DNA of 11,541 bases from JANWHF01 sp036276235 (lineage in GTDB: Bacteria; Planctomycetota; Phycisphaerae; Tepidisphaerales; Tepidisphaeraceae): assembly GCA_036276235.1 (NCBI GenBank), contig DATBDZ010000299.1, forward strand, positions 1 to 11,541, in the 5' to 3' direction. A model generated the notes under the pieces. It was not told the origin of the DNA, did not search any database, and saw only the letters and a program-made list of their open reading frames with translations. Below are positions 1-5,644 of the stretch, piece by piece. The stretch's first letter is position 1; each line of letters begins with the position of its first letter. The position numbers and the translations under genes are program-made.

Positions 1-2
1 CG

Positions 3-419
3 GCGCAGATCTCGCAGCGGACGTTTGACATTATCGGAATCGCCGTCGAGCGCCACGGAAATCTGCTCACGGTCAACAATCAGGGAATCAACATCGCCGA
101 GGCATGCAATGGGCTTCGGATGGTGTTTGCCCTGATGCTGATCTGCTACGCCTTCTGCTTTGCCCTGCCGCTGCGAAACAGCGTGCGGTTTTTGCTCCTG
201 GCGTTCAGCCCCATCGCGACCATCTTCTGCAATATCGTGCGCATTCTCCCGACGATCTGGATTTACGGCTACTACCAGAAGGACAAGGACATCGGCAACG
301 CCTTTCACAATTACAGCGGCTGGCTGATGCTGCCGATCTCATTTTTAATGCTTCTGGGCATCATCCGGCTTCTGCGCTGGATGATGCTTCCGGTCATGCG
401 CTATACGTTGGCGTCGTAA
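3..419 (+). CDS. Exosortase (EpsH/archaeosortase superfamily), C-terminal part
   Basis: The frame is open from the window edge to TAA at 417-419, so the N-terminus lies outside. Exosortases are multi-pass membrane cysteine transpeptidases that cut and re-attach proteins carrying a C-terminal sorting signal (PEP-CTERM type) and are usually encoded in exopolysaccharide loci. All three family catalytic residues are visible: Cys in EACNGLR (codon 105-107), Arg in CNIVRI (codon 240-242), and His in FHNYSGW (codon 306-308). Between and after them are hydrophobic membrane segments (FALMLICYAFCFALPL, FLLLAFSPIATIF, LMLPISFLMLLGII). The stop is 130 nt before an EpsI-family gene, the usual partner. I cannot assign the exosortase subtype because the N-terminal half is missing. 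No sorted substrate with a PEP-CTERM-like tail is encoded in the window. Confidence 0.93.
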   Translation, partial: AQISQRTFDIIGIAVERHGNLLTVNNQGINIAEACNGLRMVFALMLICYAFCFALPLRNSVRFLLLAFSPIATIFCNIVRILPTIWIYGYYQKDKDIGNAFHNYSGWLMLPISFLMLLGIIRLLRWMMLPVMRYTLAS

Positions 420-437
420 GTCAGATAATAATCGGCC

Positions 438-453
438 GGTTTGCCCGCAAACC
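438..453. other. Short hairpin in the exosortase-EpsI spacer
   Basis: GGTTTG and CAAACC flank a 4-nt loop, giving a 6-bp stem 18 nt after the exosortase stop. No T-run follows, so it is not a convincing intrinsic terminator. It may be a minor mRNA stem or chance. Nothing else was recognised in the 420-549 spacer, and no strong promoter is evident. Confidence 0.25.
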
Positions 454-549
454 AACGGAGCGTCGGGCGTTACCGGATGAAGGCCCTGATCGCCGATAAA
501 AAGGCCTGAGCCAGATCAGCTTTGTGTGGAAATACTGACGTAATCGATT

Positions 550-1233
550 ATGCGATCCCGCGGCGCCATTCTCGCTTCCCCCTTGCTTTGCCTGGGCGTT
601 CTGGCGGCGGTTGCCGCCGACAACGCCGGCCATCTTCCCCCGCGCGAAGCCACCGCCTATCACAACCGCATCCGCGGCGCCGTCGAAGCATATCCCTATG
701 TGATTGGCTCCTGGGTCGGCAAGGATTGCAAGGTCCCGACAGCCGCCGTCAAGCTGCTCCGTCCCAATATCATTCTGAGCCGCCAATACATCAGCGAAGA
801 TCCTGCGACGGGCTCGGTTATCGAGGCTGAGTTGCTGATCGTTCACTGCGCCGATTCGCGCGACATGACCGGTCATTTCCCGCCGATCTGCTATCCCGCC
901 AACGGCCAGCCGCTGCTCGAACAGCGCGGCTTCTCGCTGACCTGCGGCGATGTGCCGGTCAAGGGAACGGAATACATTTTCGATTGCCACGAAGAACGAT
1001 CCGGATGGTCGCGCAAAAGCGTGTATGATTTCTTCGTGGTTCCGCGGCGCGGCGTGGTCCCGCACATCACGGATGTGCGCGCCGCCGGAGCCGATTACCA
1101 GCAGCGTAGTTTCGGCGCCGCTCAGTTTCAGGTGGTGATGAACGCCGACCTCCCACCCGAGCAGCGCGATGTGATTTTTACGACCCTGGTCGGCGCCGAT
1201 AGCGAGTTGATCAGACTTTTGAATCCGAGCTGA
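550..1233 (+). CDS. EpsI-family exosortase-associated protein (DUF3485-like)
   Basis: This 227-aa protein begins with a signal-like or membrane-anchor segment (residues 5-23, ILASPLLCLGVLAAVAA). It then shows EpsI hallmarks: a G-x-W motif (YVIGSWVGKD, W55) and a conserved cysteine motif (GHFPPICYPANG, C114), corresponding to the VHxPexCyPxxG region of the family. EpsI proteins are either separate or fused to exosortase, act outside the cytoplasm, and are linked to exopolysaccharide production; their biochemical role is unsettled. The gene follows an exosortase and precedes a Wzc-like gene on the same strand, as in exosortase/EPS loci. The ATG at 550 is chosen because it directly precedes the signal-like segment, although no good Shine-Dalgarno sequence is seen. 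A second cysteine pair, C133 region (LTCGDV) and C147 region (FDCHEE), could form a disulfide (inference). Confidence 0.85.
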   Translation: MRSRGAILASPLLCLGVLAAVAADNAGHLPPREATAYHNRIRGAVEAYPYVIGSWVGKDCKVPTAAVKLLRPNIILSRQYISEDPATGSVIEAELLIVHCADSRDMTGHFPPICYPANGQPLLEQRGFSLTCGDVPVKGTEYIFDCHEERSGWSRKSVYDFFVVPRRGVVPHITDVRAAGADYQQRSFGAAQFQVVMNADLPPEQRDVIFTTLVGADSELIRLLNPS

Positions 1234-1235
1234 AT

Positions 1236-1310
1236 GGGTTTCAGGTTTCGGGTTTCAGGTTTCGGGAAACGCAATTCCCAACCTGAAACCCGAAACCCGA
1301 AACCTGAAAC
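1236..1310. repeat. Heptamer array forming a long inverted repeat (GGTTTCR type)
   Basis: Starting 3 nt after the EpsI stop, five contiguous 7-mers read GGGTTTC, AGGTTTC, GGGTTTC, AGGTTTC, GGGAAAC (1236-1270). After a 10-nt spacer the reverse-complement set ACCTGAA, ACCCGAA, ACCCGAA, ACCTGAA follows (1281-1308). Arms 1238-1266 and 1282-1310 pair almost completely, with one A/C mismatch and one G-T wobble. GGGAA/TTCCC (1264-1268 / 1275-1279) extends the stem towards a small loop. The result is a strong hairpin in the leader of the downstream Wzc-like gene. Exact 7-nt periodicity resembles the STRR heptamer repeats of cyanobacteria, but the sequence differs. The strand is open, so automatic annotation can mistake it for an N-terminal extension of the next gene. 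Confidence 0.9.
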
Positions 1311-1329
1311 TGTTTTGCCAAGGCATCCC

Positions 1330-3507
1330 ATGAATCAAGAAATCCAACTGTCGGTCAATCCGAACCTGCCGGTGGCGACCAGCCCGGTCGGCACCAGCCT
1401 GGTTTACACCGGTCCCCAGCAGCCGACCGCCATGCAGATCATCCATCGCCTTCTGCGCGGTCGTTATGGCGTGGCGGTGATTCTGGCGCTGATCTTTGCC
1501 GTCGCGGGAGCCGCGGCGGGGTTTCTGCTCATGCGGCAGAGTTATCAGAGCGTGGCGCTGATCGACGTGAAGCCGTACATCACGACCCCGGATAGCTGGG
1601 ATCACGTGATGCCCATGTACACGCTCTATGTCTCGAGCATGGTTACGAAGATCAAGAGCGAGAGCGTGATCCGCTCCGCCATGCAGGATGAGCGCGTCGC
1701 GAAGATGCGGCCCAACAACAGTGCGACGATCGCCGAGATCAACAAGGGATTGAACGCTAAATATCTTGCCAACACGTCACTCGTTCAGGTGACCTTCGAC
1801 TGCGATCAAAAGGACGCGAAGGAATTCGCGCCCGCGATTCTGCGCGCGGTCGTCCATCAATATGAAAACCGTCTGCACGATCTCGATGAGGCAAGCTTCG
1901 CCGACAAGGTGAGAATCCACGAGAAGGAGATCGCGACTTACGAACAGCAGATAGCCTCTTTGCAGTATCAGATCGATGAGCTGACCAAGACGATTGGCGA
2001 GAATCCGCAGCTCGTCATTGATTTACAACAACACGACAGGGCAGCGCTGGAAAAAGAATGGTTCGAAGCCAACAGCACCCTCGAAGCCGCCGCACAACAA
2101 CTCAAGAATTTTCAGGGGGAGTATACGGCCGAGGAGTGGGCCCGTGCGGACCGCAGAGCCGAGGCGGAAATGGAAGCTTGGATCGCAGCTCAGGACGCCG
2201 CCAATCTGCTGCTGAAGGCCAAGTACCTGGAAAACCATCCGACGTATATCGCGGCCAGGCAACTGGCGGAGTCCAAGAAGAAGGACCTAGAGGACTACGT
2301 CAAGATACTCAACGAAAACTACTTCATCCGGCAAAAGCCAGATGGATCGGGCGGCATCCCGACGCGTCGCAACCTCAGTGATCTGCGCGCAATTGCCGAA
2401 GCCAACCGCAATGCGCTCGATAAGATCCAAAAGAGCATTGAGAACCTGCAGTCGACGTCGACAAAGGTGACCGATCTCCGCGGCAAAATGCGCAAAGTCG
2501 ACGAGGAACTGGCCAAGGTCAAGAAGCACATGGAAGAGCAGGAACTCGTTCACCAGATGGCTAACACCGTTACGGTGATCGACTACGGCGGCGAAGCCGC
2601 TCCCGCCAGCGATAAGCGCATCGCCCTGTCGGCGGTCGGCTTTCTGGGGGGCGGAAGCTTGCCGGTCGCGCTCATGCTCCTGGCCGGCCTGCTCAATCCG
2701 CGCGTGCGCTTCTCGGATGAAACCAGCCACGAGACCAACGGCCTGACGCTGCTGGGCATTCTCCCGGATCTGCCGGATCGGCTGAGCGATCCGGAGCAGG
2801 CATCGATCGCCGCTCACTGCGTGCATCAGATCCGCACGATGCTGCAGATCAACAATCACACGCATGACCGCCGAGTCTTTGCCGTCACCAGCGCCGCGCC
2901 GGGCGATGGAAAGACGAGCCTGACGCTGGCGATGGGTCTTTCGTATGCGGCCTGCGGAACGCGCACGCTGCTGATCGATTGCGATCTGGTGGGTGCCGGC
3001 CTGACGACTCGCATGAACGTCAACGTTCCCGACGGCGTGCTCGAGGCGATCGCCAATCGCTCGCTGCTGGAATACGTGCGCACGACCGATGTGGCCGACG
3101 TGGCGATCCTGCCGGTCGGCACCGCGCAGGGCATGCATGCCAGCACGCTCTCGCCGCCTGCGCTGCGCCGCTTGGTGGACGAAGCCAGGAAACACTTTGA
3201 CACGATCCTGATCGATACCGGCCCGATCTTGGGCAGCATCGAAGCCTCGCTCGTCTGCGCTGCCGCTGACGCGGTCGTGCTGACGGTTGCCCGCGGACAA
3301 CAGCGGCCGCTGGTCGAGAAGGCGATTTCGCATCTGGCGTCGATCGGCGCCCGTCTGGCTGGCGTCGTCTTCAATCGCGCGCAAGCCAGCGATTTTGAGC
3401 GTTCGATCAGCGGAATGTCGGTCCGCGCCAATCCCAACTCCGGCGGCCGCATCGGCCCGGTGGCACGAGCCGTGCAAACGTCAGTCAAGGGCGGCCGGCG
3501 CGAGTAA
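1330..3507 (+). CDS. Wzc/GumC-like polysaccharide co-polymerase with BY-kinase-type ATPase domain
   Basis: This 725-aa protein combines a Wzz-like chain-length domain with a cytoplasmic P-loop ATPase domain (PCP-2a/Wzc arrangement). TM1 is at about 47-68, an extracytoplasmic coiled-coil region runs from about 170 to 420, TM2 is at about 431-455 after a short Pro-containing stretch (EAAPASDKR), and the ATPase spans about 500-690. Walker A is SAAPGDGKTSLT (K528), Walker A' is LLIDCDL (D550, D552), and Walker B is ILIDTGP (D629). It would set glycan chain length or couple synthesis to export. Two oddities: the C-terminal tail (ANPNSGGRIGPVARAVQTSV onwards) has no tyrosines, unlike autophosphorylating BY-kinases, and the usual D-x-D-x-R-x-P of Walker A' is DCDLVGAG. 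The start at 1330 has a weak AAGG (1320-1323). An in-frame ATG at 1234 is rejected because it would translate the heptamer repeat. Confidence 0.9.
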   Translation: MNQEIQLSVNPNLPVATSPVGTSLVYTGPQQPTAMQIIHRLLRGRYGVAVILALIFAVAGAAAGFLLMRQSYQSVALIDVKPYITTPDSWDHVMPMYTLYVSSMVTKIKSESVIRSAMQDERVAKMRPNNSATIAEINKGLNAKYLANTSLVQVTFDCDQKDAKEFAPAILRAVVHQYENRLHDLDEASFADKVRIHEKEIATYEQQIASLQYQIDELTKTIGENPQLVIDLQQHDRAALEKEWFEANSTLEAAAQQLKNFQGEYTAEEWARADRRAEAEMEAWIAAQDAANLLLKAKYLENHPTYIAARQLAESKKKDLEDYVKILNENYFIRQKPDGSGGIPTRRNLSDLRAIAEANRNALDKIQKSIENLQSTSTKVTDLRGKMRKVDEELAKVKKHMEEQELVHQMANTVTVIDYGGEAAPASDKRIALSAVGFLGGGSLPVALMLLAGLLNPRVRFSDETSHETNGLTLLGILPDLPDRLSDPEQASIAAHCVHQIRTMLQINNHTHDRRVFAVTSAAPGDGKTSLTLAMGLSYAACGTRTLLIDCDLVGAGLTTRMNVNVPDGVLEAIANRSLLEYVRTTDVADVAILPVGTAQGMHASTLSPPALRRLVDEARKHFDTILIDTGPILGSIEASLVCAAADAVVLTVARGQQRPLVEKAISHLASIGARLAGVVFNRAQASDFERSISGMSVRANPNSGGRIGPVARAVQTSVKGGRRE

Positions 3508-3535
3508 GATTCGGCACGGACGTTGACGCGAGCTC

Positions 3536-3682
3536 ATGCCACTCGCACGCCTTTGGGCATGATTCGGGTGGCATGGGCTTGCGACACCATGCCCGTACCG
3601 CTGTCGCAAACATACGGCGGGTGAGGCGCGGTCCGTCGGGCCGGCCAACCCAAAACGTCCGTAGGGCGGGCACTGCCCGCCG
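3536..3682. repeat. Mosaic of short overlapping hairpins between two EPS genes
   Basis: The 181-nt gap 3508-3688 holds no gene but four inverted repeats: ATGCCAC/GTGGCAT (3536-3542 / 3568-3574), GGCATGG/CCATGCC (3570-3576 / 3587-3593), TTGCGACA/TGTCGCAA (3579-3586 / 3602-3609) and GGCGGGC/GCCCGCC (3665-3671 / 3675-3681). The first three overlap and are mutually exclusive, so alternative folds are possible. The last is 7 nt before the downstream ATG, where a ribosome binding site would be expected. No T-tract follows any stem. From memory, similar strings recur in planctomycete intergenic DNA, but that needs a search. Confidence 0.65.
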
Positions 3683-3688
3683 TCCCTG

Positions 3689-5188
3689 ATGGCCCCAAGC
3701 AATGCTATCCTCTCCGCACCCGCGCCGATGACGGCCGCTGCATCGGAGTTCCCGATCCCCGCTCCCTCGCGCGCCGAGCTTGCCGCCGCCCCGGCACGAA
3801 CCGTCTGGGGACTCGATTATCTGCAGCTCCACACCCGCTATTGGGCGGCGCACGGCGTGCAGGTCGTTCCGCAGGGCGAGCCTTCGGAAATCGTCAATCA
3901 CGCCGAGCTCTATCTGCTGATCGATTCGGGCACGCTGACGCTTTTCCAGCTTGGGCCCCTCATGCAGGCGCTGAACTGGATCAAGCCGCAGGTGCTTTTC
4001 GTGCGGCTTCACGATGCCCGCGATCGCGGTTATCGCGAGAATGTCGTGCTCGACAAAGCCGATCGCTTCGTCAAATTCCAGCGCGTCTACGACACCTCGA
4101 CGCGCCTCACGCGCGTGGCGCTCACGCCCGATCGCGACATCGCCATGCTCTGGCAATCGGCGCGTGATCCGTTGAGCGGCTGGCGGCGGCTGCGCCGATT
4201 CGTCGCCCGCCACGATCGCGCTACCCGCTCGATCGAAGGAACCGTCTACGAGCGCGGCTCAGCACGCGAGATCTCCTATTTCGTGCAGGATCTGGTTCAT
4301 CATTGGCCACGGCCTGACTCGACCGTCACCCGCGCCAAGCGGCATGCCGGCGCGGTCTGGAAAGATCCGCAAGCCTCCATCGCTGCCGACGCAAAATTCA
4401 TCGGGTCGGTCTGGGTCGGCGCGGGCCGCACCGTGGAGGCGGGAAGGACGGTGATCGGCCCGGCGATCGTCTGGGACGATCCGCGCTCCCGCCCCGCCAC
4501 CGAAGCGCTGCAATGGCTGACGATCGAACCGACCACCCCCCCGCCGCCGCCGGATGATCAGACCGCGCGCGGCCCGGGCTTTTTCGATCGCACTGCCAAG
4601 CGTACGTTCGACGTTGTCTTCAGCACGCTGGCGATTCTGTTCACGCTGCCGCTGTATCCATTCATCGTTCTGGCGATCTGGCTGGAAGATGGCCGCCCAT
4701 TCTTCTTCGCCCACCGGCGCGAGACGCTGGGCGGGCGGGAATTCTCCTGCATCAAGTTCCGCTCGATGCGCCATGATGCCGAGAAGCTCAAGTCGATGCT
4801 CAAGAAGCATAATCAGGCGGACGGGCCGCAGTTCTACATCGAGAATGATCCGCGCCTCACGCGCATTGGCCGCCTGCTTCGGCGTTACAACCTCGACGAG
4901 CTGCCGCAGTTTTTCAACGTGCTGATCGGCGACATGTCGGTCGTCGGCCCGCGTCCCAGCCCGCACCACGAGAACCAGTATTGCCCTCCCTGGCGCGAAG
5001 CGCGCCTCAGCGTCCGCCCCGGCATCACCGGCCTGTGGCAGATCAAACGCACCCGCCGCACCGGCACCGATTTCCAGGAATGGATCAAGTACGACATCGA
5101 GTACGTCGAACGCCGATCCTTCTGGCTCGACTTGAAGATCATCTGGAAAACGATCGCCACCATCTTCGGCAAGATCAGCCGCGCATGA
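3689..5188 (+). CDS. Sugar transferase (monotopic phosphoglycosyl transferase) with unusual N-terminal domain
   Basis: Residues about 304-490 form a bacterial sugar transferase domain (WcaJ/PglC-type). It starts with KRTFDVVF, followed by the membrane helix (308-333), F-R-S-M-R, ENDPRLTRIGRLLRR, LDELPQ (402-407) with the Asp403-Glu404 catalytic dyad, GDMSVVGPRP, and RPGITGLWQ. It would move a sugar-1-phosphate from a nucleotide sugar to polyprenyl phosphate at the inner face of the membrane, starting the repeat unit of the exopolysaccharide. The 300-residue N-terminus lacks the usual four or five TM helices. Instead it is soluble-looking, with hexapeptide-like turns at about 228-263 (ASIAAD, KFIGS, VWVGAG, RTVEAG, TVIGP) suggesting a left-handed beta-helix, then a proline linker (280-290). 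This resembles a worn nucleotidyltransferase or acyltransferase module (inference). The start is uncertain: 3689 has no Shine-Dalgarno sequence and an in-frame ATG lies at 3728. Confidence 0.93.
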   Translation: MAPSNAILSAPAPMTAAASEFPIPAPSRAELAAAPARTVWGLDYLQLHTRYWAAHGVQVVPQGEPSEIVNHAELYLLIDSGTLTLFQLGPLMQALNWIKPQVLFVRLHDARDRGYRENVVLDKADRFVKFQRVYDTSTRLTRVALTPDRDIAMLWQSARDPLSGWRRLRRFVARHDRATRSIEGTVYERGSAREISYFVQDLVHHWPRPDSTVTRAKRHAGAVWKDPQASIAADAKFIGSVWVGAGRTVEAGRTVIGPAIVWDDPRSRPATEALQWLTIEPTTPPPPPDDQTARGPGFFDRTAKRTFDVVFSTLAILFTLPLYPFIVLAIWLEDGRPFFFAHRRETLGGREFSCIKFRSMRHDAEKLKSMLKKHNQADGPQFYIENDPRLTRIGRLLRRYNLDELPQFFNVLIGDMSVVGPRPSPHHENQYCPPWREARLSVRPGITGLWQIKRTRRTGTDFQEWIKYDIEYVERRSFWLDLKIIWKTIATIFGKISRA

Positions 5189-5194
5189 TTCTTC

Positions 5195-5223
5195 TTGACG
5201 ACAATTGTCGTCCACGCTATCCT
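5195..5223 (+). promoter_or_regulatory. Sigma-70-type promoter of the blaI-like/M56 operon
   Basis: TTGACG (5195-5200) and TATCCT (5218-5223) are separated by exactly 17 nt, a near-consensus -35/-10 pair. It begins 7 nt after the sugar transferase stop. The predicted transcript starts near 5230, giving a leader of roughly 20 nt before ATG 5252. Both elements are overlapped by operator dyads. Confidence 0.75.
5197..5212. promoter_or_regulatory. Operator O1 (BlaI/MecI-type dyad)
   Basis: GACGACAATTGTCGTC is a perfect 16-bp palindrome with the ACAnnTGT core seen in bla/mec operators. It overlaps the -35 box and the promoter spacer, so repressor binding there would block RNA polymerase. Confidence 0.8.
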
Positions 5224-5241
5224 GACGACAACAGTCGTCAG
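5222..5241. promoter_or_regulatory. Operator O2 (second dyad)
   Basis: CTGACGAC and GTCGTCAG flank AACA, an 8-bp inverted repeat with an asymmetric centre. It shares the half-site TGACGACAA with O1 at an offset of 27 bp (5196 and 5223). It covers the end of the -10 box, the likely start point, and the first bases of the ribosome binding site. Two operators in one promoter fit negative autoregulation. Confidence 0.78.
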
Positions 5242-5244
5242 GAG
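5240..5244 (+). promoter_or_regulatory. Ribosome binding site deciding the repressor start
   Basis: AGGAG lies 7 nt before ATG 5252. This supports that start over the upstream in-frame TTG at 5195, which would translate the operators. Confidence 0.7.
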
Positions 5245-5251
5245 TGTCGGC

Positions 5252-5644
5252 ATGGCTGCAAAGCCCATCGGTCGCGCGGAATTGGAAATCCTCAACTTCG
5301 TCCATGAACGCCATCCCATCACCGTCCGCCAGGTGGCTGATGAGCTCGGACAGGCGAAGGGCGTCGTGCGGACGACCGTCCTCAACGTGATGACCCGCCT
5401 GGTGCAGAAAGGGTTTCTATCCCGCCGCAAGGAGGATGGCGTTTTTGTTTATCGCCCGCGCGTGCCAAAGACACAGCTTCTGCGCGATCTGGTGCGTGAT
5501 TTCGTGGACAAATCGCTGGAAGGATCCGTCTCTCCGTTCATGCTTTATCTGGCGGAGGATGCCCGCCTGAGCGAAGACGATGTGCGGCGGCTTCGCGAAC
5601 TCGTAAAATCGCTTGACAGCCGGCCCGGGAAGGAGCGGAAATGA
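5252..5644 (+). CDS. BlaI/MecI/CopY-family transcriptional repressor
   Basis: This 130-aa protein has the length and layout of the family. An N-terminal winged helix (residues about 8-75) includes ELEILNFV, the recognition-helix region VRTTVLNVMTRLVQKGFL and a wing ending in FVYRPRV. A C-terminal dimerisation helix region follows (LVRDFVDKSLEGSVSPFMLY, then LSEDDVRRLRELV). Family members bind promoter dyads as dimers and are inactivated by proteolysis triggered by a membrane M56 peptidase. Two matching dyads sit in its own promoter, so autorepression is likely. Its stop overlaps the next start (ATGA, 5641-5644), coupling its translation to the M56 gene. The ligand or stress cannot be read from the repressor, and no beta-lactamase gene is nearby, so a role in antibiotic resistance should not be assumed. 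Confidence 0.94.
   Translation: MAAKPIGRAELEILNFVHERHPITVRQVADELGQAKGVVRTTVLNVMTRLVQKGFLSRRKEDGVFVYRPRVPKTQLLRDLVRDFVDKSLEGSVSPFMLYLAEDARLSEDDVRRLRELVKSLDSRPGKERK

Noticed and set aside
104..499. Open frame overlapping the exosortase in another frame
   Set aside because: The exosortase frame has all three catalytic residues and hydrophobic helices, while the overlapping frame shows no motif.
487..520. CTGATC/GATCAG stem in the exosortase-EpsI spacer as a riboswitch or terminator
   Set aside because: It is a 6-bp stem with a 22-nt loop, no T-run and no match to a riboswitch pattern I know, so probably chance.
1234..1329. N-terminal extension of the Wzc-like protein from ATG 1234
   Set aside because: The extra 32 residues are a translation of the heptamer inverted repeat. 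The ATG touches the EpsI stop without a separate ribosome binding site, and ATG 1330 has AAGG 6 nt upstream.
2287..3477. Minus-strand open frame (396 codons) opposite the Wzc-like ATPase domain
   Set aside because: The plus strand contains intact Walker motifs, and the antisense product shows no domain or start signal.
5195..5251. TTG start for the repressor at 5195
   Set aside because: It would translate the promoter and both operators. AGGAG at 5240-5244 points to ATG 5252.
4259..5314. Minus-strand open frame (351 codons) opposite the sugar transferase
   Set aside because: It would run across the promoter/operator region, and the plus strand encodes the catalytic motifs.
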